This document shows positions 48,937 through 58,569 of a stretch of 64,000 nt of DNA, in pieces; positions within the stretch are counted from its first letter, which is position 1; each line of letters opens with the position of its first letter. The notes under the pieces were generated by a model. That model was not told the origin of the DNA, did not search any database, and saw only the letters and a list, made by a program, of their open reading frames with translations. The DNA is from DATJHM01 sp963777355. Its GTDB lineage: Bacteria; Chloroflexota; Ktedonobacteria; Ktedonobacterales; Ktedonobacteraceae. The translations under genes and the position numbers were made by a program. The stretch is from assembly GCA_963777355.1 (NCBI GenBank), contig CAVZQK010000026.1, forward strand, positions 124,001 to 188,000, written 5' to 3'.

Positions 48937-48970
48937 ACCATCCTTTGTAGGCCCTTCTACAAAGGATGGT
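48937..48970. terminator. 14-bp hairpin downstream of leuD
   Basis: ACCATCCTTTGTAG (48937-48950) pairs perfectly with CTACAAAGGATGGT (48957-48970), loop GCCCTT. No T-run follows, so it is a terminator or a repeat. Confidence 0.5.
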
Positions 48971-49533
48971 AGTAATCGCACCTACTTATAAGATGTTGTC
49001 CTACGATCACCTCGTAGGGCAGATCGGCTTGGCCGTCTCCTGCTCACTGACTACGCTCTCGCCCGAAGTTGCCAATCTTGCAAGCGATCTCTGATTGGAT
49101 ACAATCTTTTCCGAAAAGGTAAAAAACTGTGCTGGAGCCTCTCAAGCAATTGCTCATTCTGCCGATATCCTTTATAGGGACCCTTTGTTTTCCTCTCCCT
49201 TGAACACAAAGGCGGCCATTCTTTTCATCGTAGCATTAATGTTCAAAATACTTTTGTGTATACTCGCTAGCACAATGTAGCGTCTGCTTAGAAGATAGTG
49301 TAGCGTTAAATCAGCTCCACAGGCGGCTTATGTAGGGGGCTGTATGCAGTGTATAGTTTTTATCACGCGACAGTTTTTTTAGAGAGAAGAATGTAGTGTT
49401 TGTATGATATGTATAGTTTCTTGTTACTCAACCCTGTTTTCCTCTGTGGTATCGTATACTGATTGGAGAAAGGGCTTTACTCACCACATCAGACAAACTA
49501 TTGGCCTCTTCTCTCTAAAAACTCAATTTTGCC
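48971..49533. other. intergenic region with a repeat and a promoter-like site
   Basis: Holds a further GTAGGGCAG copy at 49014 (arms around CGGCTTGGCCG) and a promoter-like pair TTGCAA (49078-49083), 16 bases, TACAAT (49100-49105), far from pdhA. No gene seen. Confidence 0.4.
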
Positions 49534-49564
49534 TTGCTTGCTTGTGTATAAATTGGTATATACT
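49534..49564 (+). promoter_or_regulatory. probable promoter of the dehydrogenase operon
   Basis: TTGCTT (49534-49539), 17-base spacer, TATATA (49557-49562). It would give a 5' leader of about 65 bases before the start at 49634. Confidence 0.5.
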
Positions 49565-49633
49565 AAGACGTAAAGTTTGGCATCGTTGATCTTCTGTGGA
49601 GAAGAGCAATAGCCTCAATGGAGGAGGTATAGT

Positions 49634-50689
49634 ATGACAATTCAGCAAGTCGATTTTGGCACTCCTGCCTACCAGATTCTTGATCCTGACGGGAATGTTG
49701 TAGGAACTCTCCCCGACCTTTCTGCTGAGCGTCTCCTACAGTTCTATCGTGCTATGCATCAGGCTCGCACCTTTTCTCATAAGATTATTGCTTTACAGCG
49801 CCAGGGCCGCGCCACTACCTTTGGTCCCTTGCTTGGTCAGGAGGCGACTGCCGTTGGCCTGGCCGCTCCCCTACAACCGCAAGACTGGCTGGCGACCTCC
49901 TATCGGGAAATTGCCTCTCTGCTCGTTAAGGGTATTCCTCTAAGTACGCTTGTCTATAGCTTTCGCGGCTTCGCCCCGACCTATCCCGTTGAGGCCCATT
50001 GCCTCCCTATTCAGATTGTGATCGGCACTCAGATGCTTCATGCGGTTGGTCTGGCGATGGCGGCGAAGATTGCCGGAGACCCCGTGGTCTCTGTCGGTGT
50101 CTGTGGGGATGGTGCGACCTCTGAGGGCGATTTTAATGAGGCGCTGAACTTCGCTGGCGTCTTTCAGGCTCCGGCTGTCCTGGTTGTTCAAAATAACGGT
50201 TGGGCTATCAGTGTGCCCCGTGAACGGCAAAGTGCCGCCGTGACGCTGGCCTCCCGTGGTGCTGGCTTTGGTGTCCCCTCTGCCCTCGTCGATGGCAATG
50301 ATATCCTGGCGGTATACGATGTGATGCAGCAGGCCGTTGAGCGTGCCCGTGCTGGTCATGGCCCTATGCTCATTGAAGCCCTCACCTACCGCCTCGGTGC
50401 TCACACTACTGCCGATGATCCTACCCGTTATCGCGATGCCGCCGAGGTCGAGCGCTGGCGTGCGAAAGATCCTCTTGTTCGTTTTCGCCGCTTCCTTATC
50501 AATCACCAATTTCTGGATGAGGCCCTGGACTACCAGTTGCAGACCGAGGTTGAAGCTGAAATAAATGAGGCTGTCAATGTCGCCGAAGCTCTCCCTGCTC
50601 CCGCCCCTGATGCCTTTTTTGAGACCGCGCAGCTTCATCCCTCTCCTCGCCTGCAAGCTCAGCGGGCAGAGATGTTGCGCTATAAGTAG
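49634..50689 (+). CDS. pdhA: 2-oxoacid (pyruvate-type) dehydrogenase E1 component, alpha subunit
   Basis: 351 residues with GGAGGAGG upstream. Thiamine-diphosphate motif: GVCGDGATSEGDFNEALNF then VLVVQNNGWAIS; EALTYRLGAHTTADDP is the phosphorylation-loop region. With the E1 beta subunit it decarboxylates a 2-oxoacid and acylates the lipoyl group of E2. The sequence style is that of the PdhA/BkdA family, so pyruvate or branched-chain oxoacid cannot be decided with certainty. First gene of the operon. Confidence 0.9.
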   Translation: MTIQQVDFGTPAYQILDPDGNVVGTLPDLSAERLLQFYRAMHQARTFSHKIIALQRQGRATTFGPLLGQEATAVGLAAPLQPQDWLATSYREIASLLVKGIPLSTLVYSFRGFAPTYPVEAHCLPIQIVIGTQMLHAVGLAMAAKIAGDPVVSVGVCGDGATSEGDFNEALNFAGVFQAPAVLVVQNNGWAISVPRERQSAAVTLASRGAGFGVPSALVDGNDILAVYDVMQQAVERARAGHGPMLIEALTYRLGAHTTADDPTRYRDAAEVERWRAKDPLVRFRRFLINHQFLDEALDYQLQTEVEAEINEAVNVAEALPAPAPDAFFETAQLHPSPRLQAQRAEMLRYK

Positions 50690-50738
50690 TTAGCAGGATG
50701 TATTCAGTCGCATTGGCTAGAGTAGGAGAGATGTTTCG

Positions 50739-51716
50739 ATGCAGTTGACAATGATACAGGCCTTAAATCAGGCGCTTGCTTTGGAGATGGAGCGTGACGA
50801 ACGTGTGGTTGTTTGTGGCCAGGATATTGGTATGAACGGCGGCGTTTTCCGCGTTACCGAGAATCTGCAACAGCGCTTTGGCGCAAAGCGCGTCTTTGAT
50901 ACGCCTCTTGCAGAATCCGCGATTATTGGTACCTCGGTAGGCATGGCTGTCTATGGCCTTCGCCCGGTTGCTGAAATTCAGTTCGGTGGTTTTCTCTACG
51001 TCTGTATGAATCAATTGGTGACACAGGCCGCTCGGATGCGTACGCGTAGCGCGGGCGTCCTCGGTTGTCCCCTGGTGGTACGCGCCCCCTACGGCGGTGG
51101 TGTCCGCACACCCGACCTCCACTCAGATAGCCTGGAGGGCGTCTTTATGCAGACTCCTGGCCTCAAAGTGGTGATTCCTTCCAACCCTTACGATGCAAAA
51201 GGCCTGCTCGCCGCCGCGATAGCCGATCCGGACCCGGTCCTCTTTCTAGAGAATATCAAGCTCTACCGCTCTTTTCGCCAGGAGACGCCCGCAGACTACT
51301 ACACGCTTCCTCTAGGTGAGGCCAATATTATCCAGCCCGGCAGCGACGTTAGTGTCTTTGCCTATGGAGCTATGATTCCGGTGGTAGTTGAAGCCGCCAG
51401 TCAGGCCCAGCAAGAGCAGGGTATCAGTGTCGAGGTCATCGACTTGCGTACCGTCTGGCCCCTCGACGAATCCTGCATTATCTCTTCCGTTGAGAAGACA
51501 GGCCGGGCCGTTATTGTACACGAGGCCCCGCGTGCTGGTGGTGTCGGAGCCGAGATCTCCGCCATCATCAACGAGCATTGCCTCTACTCTCTTCTGAAGC
51601 CAGTCGAGCGTGTCACCGGTTATGATACGCCCTTTCCCGTCCCTGCCCAGGAGGATTATTATGTCCCTACGCCTGCACGCGTCCTCGCTGCGCTCAAGCG
51701 CGTCATGGAGCCGTAG
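50739..51716 (+). CDS. pdhB: 2-oxoacid dehydrogenase E1 component, beta subunit
   Basis: 325 residues, the usual length. It shows EMERDERVVVCGQDIG at the start, TPLAESAIIGTSVGMA and EIQFGGFLYVCMNQL of the transketolase pyrimidine-binding domain, and VEVIDLRTVWPLDE with HEAPRAGGVGAEI in the C-terminal domain. It starts 49 bases after E1 alpha. It ends in PMEP-TAG; three repeats follow at once. Confidence 0.93.
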   Translation: MQLTMIQALNQALALEMERDERVVVCGQDIGMNGGVFRVTENLQQRFGAKRVFDTPLAESAIIGTSVGMAVYGLRPVAEIQFGGFLYVCMNQLVTQAARMRTRSAGVLGCPLVVRAPYGGGVRTPDLHSDSLEGVFMQTPGLKVVIPSNPYDAKGLLAAAIADPDPVLFLENIKLYRSFRQETPADYYTLPLGEANIIQPGSDVSVFAYGAMIPVVVEAASQAQQEQGISVEVIDLRTVWPLDESCIISSVEKTGRAVIVHEAPRAGGVGAEISAIINEHCLYSLLKPVERVTGYDTPFPVPAQEDYYVPTPARVLAALKRVMEP

Positions 51717-51749
51717 TGTGCAGCCTATTTTCATATTGCAGGATACGAG

Positions 51750-51935
51750 AATCCCGTAGGGCAGAGCGGCTAGCCCGTCTCCTTTACAGGAATGCACTAC
51801 GAAATCCCGTAGGGCAGAGCGGCTAGCCCGTCTCCTTTACAGGAAATTGGCTACTACAAGAATCCCGTAGGGCAGAGCGGCTAGCCGCTCCTTACAGGAA
51901 ATGGCTCACAGAGGGCCGTCTCCGGCTCGCTGATT
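51750..51935 (+). repeat. GTAGGG palindromic repeats, three copies
   Basis: GTAGGGCAGAGCGGCTAGCC occurs with heads at 51756, 51809 and 51867, each flanked by AATCCC and (in the first two) CCGTCTCCTTTACAGGA. Spacing is 53 and 58 bases. It is the same unit as in the 59-base array at 41588. Confidence 0.9.
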
Positions 51936-52015
51936 TCCCTCTCGTCTGGCATGAATCATCTTGTAAGGCGGTCAGGCTAGTGGTCAAATTCTATAGAAAG
52001 GAAGAATAACGGTTT

Positions 52016-52555
52016 ATGTCCTCCGTTCTGAAGATCTCTGAATATGATCCGACGTGGCCTGCCCAATTTGAGGCAGAAAAAGCGAGCATCCAGGCGGTTA
52101 TGGGCGAGTACTTGAGAGCAGTTGAGCATGTCGGCAGTACTTCCATTCCAGATCTTGGTGCTAAGCCAGTGCTCGATCTGCTTATAATTGTGCGCGACCA
52201 CACGCCGATTTCAGCCTGCGTGCCGCTTCTGGAGCAGCTAGCCTACGAGTATCGAGGTGAGGCTGGTATTCCTGGTCGCCACTTCTTTCGCAAACCTGCT
52301 ATGTCCATCTCAGGATTCGAGCGCACTCACCACCTGCACCTGGTCGATTTCTCGGACGAGCGGGGACGTGCGAATGCCGAAGAAATGTTGCTCTTTAGAG
52401 ACTACTTGCGCCTGCACCCTGATATTGCTAGAGACTATCTCCAGCTCAAAAAATCTCTCGCAAATCAGTTCGGCAGTGATCGCGCCAGCTATACTAACGG
52501 AAAAACCGATTTTGTCTTATCCGTACTTGCAAAAGCTCGGCAGGAGCATAGTTGA
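52016..52555 (+). CDS. GrpB family (UPF0157) nucleotidyltransferase-like protein
   Basis: 179 residues, the family's full length. VEHVGSTSIPDLGAKPVLDL has the GS and D-x-x motif of the nucleotidyltransferase fold; HHLHLVDF and FRDYLRLHP are GrpB landmarks. The function in bacteria is not established; some relatives act in CoA metabolism by gene fusion. It follows AAAGGAAG and sits between the E1 and E2 genes, which is an odd place for it. Confidence 0.85.
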   Translation: MSSVLKISEYDPTWPAQFEAEKASIQAVMGEYLRAVEHVGSTSIPDLGAKPVLDLLIIVRDHTPISACVPLLEQLAYEYRGEAGIPGRHFFRKPAMSISGFERTHHLHLVDFSDERGRANAEEMLLFRDYLRLHPDIARDYLQLKKSLANQFGSDRASYTNGKTDFVLSVLAKARQEHS

Positions 52556-52576
52556 TCTAGAGGAAAGGTGTGAGAT

Positions 52577-52951
52577 ATGAGTCATTCTCTTGACGAAATT
52601 CGCGATGTCGAGCGGCAGCTTCAACAGGCAATGGTAAAGAATGATATACAGGCCCTGGAACGCTTGATACATGATGATCTGGTGTTTATTGATGTCGAGG
52701 GAAATGTACAGGGAAAACGCGATGATATCGAAAGCCATGCGTCTGGCGCTGTTGTTCAGACAGCGGTGGAATTTGTCGAAGAACCAGTCATGCAGTTACA
52801 TGGGGAGAGCGCAGTCGTTGCAGTAAAAACATACGTAAAGGTGCAATTACAGGGAAAACCTGTTGAAGCTTTCTGCCGCTATCTGCGGGTATGGCTGTTT
52901 CAGGATGAGCGCTGGCAAATTATTTCAGGAGCTGTACGTATTCTCTCTTGA
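52577..52951 (+). CDS. NTF2/SnoaL-like protein (DUF4440 type)
   Basis: 124 residues. The helix EIRDVERQLQQAMVKNDIQA, the following strand LIHDDLVFIDVEGNVQGK and the C-terminal CRYLRVWLFQDERWQII are the usual DUF4440/NTF2-like cone fold. A small enzyme or ligand-binding protein, often of unknown role. It lies 21 bases after the GrpB gene and 64 bases before the E2 start. Confidence 0.82.
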   Translation: MSHSLDEIRDVERQLQQAMVKNDIQALERLIHDDLVFIDVEGNVQGKRDDIESHASGAVVQTAVEFVEEPVMQLHGESAVVAVKTYVKVQLQGKPVEAFCRYLRVWLFQDERWQIISGAVRILS

Positions 52952-53015
52952 TGATGACTCTCTCTTTTTGTTTATTCATCGCGAAGTGCTTCTAGAAAGT
53001 GGAGTGAGTGTTCTT

Positions 53016-54352
53016 ATGCAAGAATTCAAACTACCAGACCTGGGAGAGGGGATGCAGGAGGCCGAAATCCGCCGCTGGCTCATTCAACCAGGCGATACTG
53101 TAAAGCTCGATCAGCCTATGCTTGAAGTAGAAACAGATAAGGCTGTAGTCGAAATCCCTGCCCCTACCGCCGGACGTGTGAGCACTATTCATGTCAAAGA
53201 GGGAACCGTGGCAAAGCTCGGCGAACTCCTCGTCTCTTTCGACAGCCCAGCTCAAACTCCTGTCCAGGACGACAAGCAGACAGATCCAGGCATCGACGAT
53301 CCAATCCCAGTTCCTGCTGCTACTAAAGAAGATGTCGAGAGCCCAGACTAGCCGCCGCGTGCTTGCCGCCCCCGCCGTCCGTAAACGCGCCTTTGAGCTA
53401 GCTATCGACCTGAACCAGATCCCTTCGTCACATCCTACGGGACGTATCACTCTGGAGGATCTTCAGCACTATGTCGAGCAGCAAAAGCAGAATCCACCAT
53501 CTGCCTCTGTCTCTTCACCTTCTCCAGTATCTGTCGCTCAGAAACCGGCTCCAGCATCTTCAAACGGCACCCCTTTGCAGGCTCAGACGCCACCCCCTGC
53601 CCAAAACGGCCATCTAGAAACAAAACGTCCTATAGTCGTAGAGCAACCAGCGGAGGAACGTCAGCCTCTCACTGGTCTTCGCCGCCGCATCGCTGAACAT
53701 ATGGAACTCTCCTGGCGCACTATTCCTCACGCCACTGCTTTTGATGAATTGGACGGTACCGAACTCGTCTGCTCTGCGTCAACAGCTCAAACCGCTCGCA
53801 GAACAGCGTGGTGTCCGTCTCACCTATATGCCTCTGCTGGTGAAACTACTCCTACCTGTGCTCAAGGAGTTTCCGATCTTCAACGCTAGCCTGGACAACG
53901 AACGGCGCGAGATCATCTATAAGCACTATTATCACATCGGTATCGCCACCGATTCGCCCGAAGGTCTCCTCGTCCCCGTTCTACGCAACGCCGATCAGCT
54001 TGCGATTCTGCATATAGCCACTCAGCTAGAACATCTTGTGACTGGCGCTCAAAAGCGCACGCTAGCTATAAATGAACTGACTGGTAGTACCTTTACGCTC
54101 AACAATATCGGCAGTTTTGGTGGTGGTAGAGGCACTCCCATTATTAATCATCCCGAAGTCGCGATCCTCGCGGTTGGCCGCTTGCAGGAGCAGCCCGTCA
54201 TCCACAACGGCGCGATTGTGCCACGTACTATGATGCCGCTTGCTCTGTCCTTTGATCATCGCGTCATCGATGGAGCCTTAGCTGGCAGATTTCTAGCCCG
54301 TTTCAAATCTCTCGTTGAACATCCACAGCAGCTATTGCTGGATCTGGTCTAG
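53016..54352 (+). pseudogene. pdhC: dihydrolipoamide acyltransferase (E2), two frameshifts
   Basis: Three frames make one E2. From ATG 53016 (GTGGAG upstream): a lipoyl domain with the lipoylation Lys in EVETDKAVVEIPAP, ending at a stop after 53340. From 53320-53750 in the +1 frame: the peripheral-subunit-binding domain VLAAPAVRKRAFEL and GRITLEDLQHYVEQ. From 53750-54352 in the +1 frame again: the catalytic domain with GLLVPVLRNADQLA, FTLNNIGSFGGG and the active-site SFDHRVIDGA. Both shifts are +1 and do not sit at long homopolymers. If real, the complex lacks its core enzyme from this copy. E1 and E3 are open. Confidence 0.88.
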
Positions 54353-54372
54353 TCTGGAAAGCGAGTCAAAAC

Positions 54373-55758
54373 ATGGTTGTTGGTGATGTTACTACTGCGG
54401 TGGATATCTTAGTTCTTGGTGCTGGTCCTGCTGGCTATGTTGCCGCCATTCGTGCCGCCCAGCTCGGCCATCACGTCACTTTGATCGAGACCGAAACTGC
54501 CGGAGGAACCTGTCTCCACAAAGGTTGTATTCCTTTAAAGGCCCTACTCTCCGCTTCCGAACGCTATCAGCAACTCCAACCGAATGACCTCGCCACATTC
54601 GGTATTCATGCCGAGAGTGTGACCTTTGATTGGTCTACTATGCAGACCTGGAAGCAAAGCGTGGTTGATCGCCTTGCTGACGGTGTACGCCGTCTCCTCT
54701 CAGGACCCAATATTGAGATCGTCAAAGGTACTGGCTGGTTTATCAATCATGAGGAGGTGCGCGTCGAGGGCGAATATGGCTCACACCGTTTTAAGTTCTC
54801 TCATTGCATTATCGCTACGGGAGCCGAACCTGTCTCTTTCCCTGATCTCCCCTACGATGGGGAACAGATCCTTTCGCCCGAACAGGCCCTGCATCTCTCC
54901 ACTTTGCCGGCGAGTCTTACCATAAGCGGCCATGATTACATCGCTCTGGAACTGGCAACTGTCTTTGCCCGTCTCGGTGTGAAGGTCACGCTCTCTACTC
55001 CAGGCGAGCGACTCTTGCCCGACGTTGACCCTGCCGCCGTTCGTCTTGTGCAGACCGGCCTGCGCAAACTGGGTATCCAGGTGATAAATAAACAAGCCCC
55101 TTCTGCCATCGCTGAGCGCCCCCTTCTCCTCTCACACGGCGTCCTTCCTCGCACCTCTGGCCTGCACCTCGTCGATGCAGGTGTCCAGGTCAATGAGCAG
55201 GGTGGCATTCTGGTTAATACCATGCTCCAAACCTCCCAACCAAACATCTATGCTATCGGCGATTGTGCTACCTTATCGGGCAAGCAGGACTATCCCACCC
55301 TGGCGAGTCTGGCAATGAAGCAGGGCAAGCTGGCCGCCGAAGTAATTTCCGGCCAACGTGTCCAATTCGCTCCCCTGGTTATTCCGCGCATTGTCCATAC
55401 CACGCCCGAACTGGCAACCGTTGGCCTCAACGCAGAAGAAGCCGAACGCGCAGGTTATACCCTCAAAACAGGCCGCTTCCCCCTTGCCGCCAACGGACGT
55501 GCGCTCACCCTGGGCAGCGATATCGGCGTAGCCCTGCTCGTTACCGATGCCACCAACGACGTCCTTCTCGGTGCTACTATAGTCGGACCCCGCGCCGGTG
55601 ACCTCATCGGCCAGCTTACACTCGCTATCGAAATGGGTGCAACCCTGACTGACCTCTCTGAAATCATCTTCGCCCATCCCAACCTGAGCGAGATCATCCA
55701 GGAAAGCGCCGAAAATGCCCTCGGCCACGCCATTCACCTGCTCACCAAACCAACCTGA
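54373..55758 (+). CDS. lpdA: dihydrolipoamide dehydrogenase-like (E3) flavoprotein
   Basis: 461 residues. FAD motif ILVLGAGPAGYVAAIRAAQLG, the redox pair in GGTCLHKGCIPLKALL, the second FAD site in YAIGDCATLSG, and the C-terminal His-Glu pair in FAHPNLSEIIQES are intact. The NAD site, normally GGGYIGLE, here reads SGHDYIALE and has lost two glycines, and the segment before LHLVDAGVQV is shortened. E3 reoxidises the lipoyl groups with NAD; whether this copy still uses NAD well is uncertain. It starts 20 bases after E2 ends. Confidence 0.88.
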   Translation: MVVGDVTTAVDILVLGAGPAGYVAAIRAAQLGHHVTLIETETAGGTCLHKGCIPLKALLSASERYQQLQPNDLATFGIHAESVTFDWSTMQTWKQSVVDRLADGVRRLLSGPNIEIVKGTGWFINHEEVRVEGEYGSHRFKFSHCIIATGAEPVSFPDLPYDGEQILSPEQALHLSTLPASLTISGHDYIALELATVFARLGVKVTLSTPGERLLPDVDPAAVRLVQTGLRKLGIQVINKQAPSAIAERPLLLSHGVLPRTSGLHLVDAGVQVNEQGGILVNTMLQTSQPNIYAIGDCATLSGKQDYPTLASLAMKQGKLAAEVISGQRVQFAPLVIPRIVHTTPELATVGLNAEEAERAGYTLKTGRFPLAANGRALTLGSDIGVALLVTDATNDVLLGATIVGPRAGDLIGQLTLAIEMGATLTDLSEIIFAHPNLSEIIQESAENALGHAIHLLTKPT

Positions 55759-55796
55759 CACCTCGCCCGAATTACGCCTTCCGCTCTCTACCCAAA

Positions 55797-56717
55797 TTAT
55801 GCCTTGATCGCATCCAGAAGCTCAATAAAGTACCATCCTTCATCTGCTACCTTCCCGATGTCTTCAAGGCCCCATGCCGCAGAGAGCACCGCCTGGGAGA
55901 ATCCCCAGCCGTAAACACGTTCTCGCTCAAATCCCAACTCTGCACAAAACTGATCTATACGACGTGCCATAACTTGCTTCGGCTGAGAAGCTGCAAGGAT
56001 ATCCGGCCAGAAATTATGCAAAATCGCCCCTGTCTCATACGCAGGTTCGCCAATGACCCCTTTGGGATCAACCGTCAACCACGGCTCCCGCTCGGCAGAA
56101 AGAATATTATCCTGGTGCAGATCACCATGTAGCAGCACCTCTTCAACCATAGAAGCGCAAAGCTCTGCATAAAGTTTCTCCGCCTTCTCAAACAGCTCTA
56201 CCGGAAATGGCCCTGTTCCCCCTTTATACGTCGTGCGCAGACGTGCAAATCCCTTTCCCCAATCGGAAACTGTTGGAAAGGAAAAAGTACATTGCTTCTG
56301 CGGTAGAGGACGCCATAGCTTGCGCATCACTCCTATTACAGCCGCAATCGCCGCCTCGTCGTCCTGCACCGTCCGCAGCGATCTCCCTGGTCTCAAACAT
56401 TCCATCAGCATTACCCTCTCCTGCTCATCATAATCCAGGAGCCGCACCGCCCCATGTCCAGCAAAATGACGAAGCACCTCCGGCTGCGCTGGAAACTCAT
56501 TGGTCAGACCAGTTTTTACAATCACCTCAGTCCCGTCCGCAAGCACCGCCTGTGCTACATAATTGAAAGACAGATTTTTCATCGGCTTACCAATAGTCAG
56601 ATCCCATCGCTCCTCGCAACCCGCAAGAATCGTCGGCAAACGCTTAAGCCAGCCACGACCTTCATCTCCAAACAGCTCTATCATAAAATGCGCAAACTCT
56701 TCAGGAATAATAAACAA
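55797..56717 (-). CDS. APH(6)/hydroxyurea phosphotransferase-like kinase
   Basis: 306 residues, the usual length. Kinase-like motifs: VIVKTG (ATP Lys), the catalytic loop LLHGDLHQDNIL and the metal-binding VDPKGVIGEPAYETG. DPKGV-GEPAYE is typical of the streptomycin 6-phosphotransferase (APH_6_hur) family. It would phosphorylate an aminoglycoside, hydroxyurea or an unknown sugar-like compound. It overlaps the end of the broken hydrolase gene by 37 bases, so they were probably one transcript. Confidence 0.85.
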   Translation of the reverse strand: MFIIPEEFAHFMIELFGDEGRGWLKRLPTILAGCEERWDLTIGKPMKNLSFNYVAQAVLADGTEVIVKTGLTNEFPAQPEVLRHFAGHGAVRLLDYDEQERVMLMECLRPGRSLRTVQDDEAAIAAVIGVMRKLWRPLPQKQCTFSFPTVSDWGKGFARLRTTYKGGTGPFPVELFEKAEKLYAELCASMVEEVLLHGDLHQDNILSAEREPWLTVDPKGVIGEPAYETGAILHNFWPDILAASQPKQVMARRIDQFCAELGFERERVYGWGFSQAVLSAAWGLEDIGKVADEGWYFIELLDAIKA

Positions 56718-57490
56718 GGCGTTTCTCCCTTAACGTCAAAGAGATGCTCTTGCATAAATGCCAGTGTCCTCTTGATAATGGCTCGTGCCTCATCTGTATC
56801 ATCAACAATATCAAAGGCATGCCGCCCCTGGGGATAATTGAGCAATTCAATCGCCACATTCTGCTCCAGCGCCTCTCTCACAAAGACATCTAGCGAGACA
56901 TATCACCCGCGCATCCAGCCCGGCACGTACTATCAGCATAGGTGCGAGCGCCTCTGGTCTCTGGCTCAGATAACTCTTCGGTGAGTATTTCTGAAGCTCT
57001 TCAAGACGCGCTTCAGGGGGAAATTGATTGCGATAGACTAATGTATCCATAAAAGCATAATACGAAACAATGCAACGAATATAGGAGGGTGTATCTCTCA
57101 TTGCAACCGTCAGCCCACTCGCGCCGCCAGCCGAGCAGACCCAGACACACAGCCGTTCGCCATCCACTCTCGCTATCTTTGTGCGTACATACTCAATCAA
57201 ATCAGCAATATCACTGGCCGGATCGCTAATGCGTGTATATTGTTGTGAGGGACGATGATTAAAGGGAATACCAATCATCCCAGAAGCCGCCGCTAGCTTA
57301 CCCCAGCTAGTAAATTGCCCACCATCCTTCAGATTCATCGGCGTATCATGCTGGCGCTCACCATGCACAAAAACGACAGCAGGCAGTTTTGCCCCCTCAG
57401 CATATCAACTGGATAGTAGCAATCTAATTGCAACTCTTGTTCATTGAGCTTCTTATAGACAAGATCTTTCTCTATTCTGACCTGTTCCAT
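56681..57490 (-). pseudogene. alpha/beta hydrolase, two frameshifts
   Basis: The parts are MEQVRIEKDLVYKKLNEQ (57490 onward), VVFVHGERQHDT and VWVCSAGGASG (nucleophile Ser in a degenerate G-x-S-x-G), LIVRAGLDAR (acid) and YPQGRHAFDI (His). Frame changes occur near 57400 and near 56895. The order matches dienelactone-hydrolase/BD-FAE type enzymes. No intact product is expected unless these are sequence errors. Confidence 0.78.
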
Positions 57491-57562
57491 ATTTGGAAGT
57501 TCATAGACCACTTTGGAATTCTGTCTGCTCTGCCAAATTAGATCCTTTCTCTATATCAACGT

Positions 57563-58291
57563 CTAACTTCTATCAAGCGTTATATCTTCCGCCTGCTTTT
57601 CACGCGCGGGTTTGCTCTGAATCTGTCTAGACTTATATGGGAGAGAACGTCCTGGGATTGCGAAGAAGAGCGCCAGCAGAAATTGAAAAAGCGCACTGAG
57701 CGGCGTATTAATAAAAGCCAGCACGAGAGGAATAAGGTAAAGCGTCGGCCCATAAAGATATTGTCTGCTAATAGCCGCAATCTCTTGCTTGTTCTCGTCT
57801 TTTCCCATCAGCCTACCCTTATGCGCGGCATAGCGCCAGAGGATATTGAAGCAGAAGGCCATCAAAAAACAGGTCACACTATAGATAATCGCTGCGGCAT
57901 GTTGTGTGGTATCAAAGAGATAATTTGCCAGCAATGAGGTTGGGACAGGGATTAGCACGATAATCATAAGGAGTAAGATATTCAGCAACAAAAGACCGTT
58001 ATCAATCCGTTTGATATGCTTGAAGATCTTATGGTGATTTAACCACATGATTCCTATTGTGAAAAAACTAACGACAAAGGCTGAAATTTGAGGTAAGTGA
58101 ACGAGCAGCGAGGTCCAGATATCCGTATCTGATGGTAGGCTCTTACTAAGCGGGTTGACCTCTATGATTGTTACGTTAAGAGCTAGCAGCGTGATCGCTA
58201 CCGCGAAGACCCCATCACTAAAAGCCTCAAGGCGTCCAGTCTCCTTCTCGTCATCCATGCTGTTCTGTTTTTCATCTGAAGGTGTTTGCAC
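57563..58291 (-). CDS. TMEM175 family potassium channel-like protein (DUF1211)
   Basis: 242 residues from a GTG at 58291 that has GAGG about 8 bases upstream; the frame is open to an ATG at 58339. The first helix holds the family signature RLEAFSDGVFAVAITLLAL (the conserved R-x3-FSD), and six hydrophobic segments follow, as in bacterial TMEM175 channels; MWLNHHKIFKHI is another conserved loop. It probably conducts potassium through the cytoplasmic membrane as a tetramer. Monocistronic. Confidence 0.85.
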   Translation of the reverse strand: MQTPSDEKQNSMDDEKETGRLEAFSDGVFAVAITLLALNVTIIEVNPLSKSLPSDTDIWTSLLVHLPQISAFVVSFFTIGIMWLNHHKIFKHIKRIDNGLLLLNILLLMIIVLIPVPTSLLANYLFDTTQHAAAIIYSVTCFLMAFCFNILWRYAAHKGRLMGKDENKQEIAAISRQYLYGPTLYLIPLVLAFINTPLSALFQFLLALFFAIPGRSLPYKSRQIQSKPAREKQAEDITLDRS

Positions 58292-58569
58292 TATCTTTTC
58301 CTCACGCTTGCAAATTGAAAATGGTATCAGCCTGACCATCGTCTAGTATATGCTAAGAGGAGCAATATGTCAGCAATAGTCTATACAGAAACGGTGTGAA
58401 CTCTTCATTTCTGTTCTGAAACAATTGGCCCCGTTTACTCTTGAGTATTTGCTGCCGTTATCTCTTGTGAAAAATAGCCTGCTCTACTATGATGGAGATA
58501 GCTTGAGAACTGAACAGTCAGGCTTTTAGCACAATGCCTATTGTCGAAAAAATTAGAGGAAATTGTATT

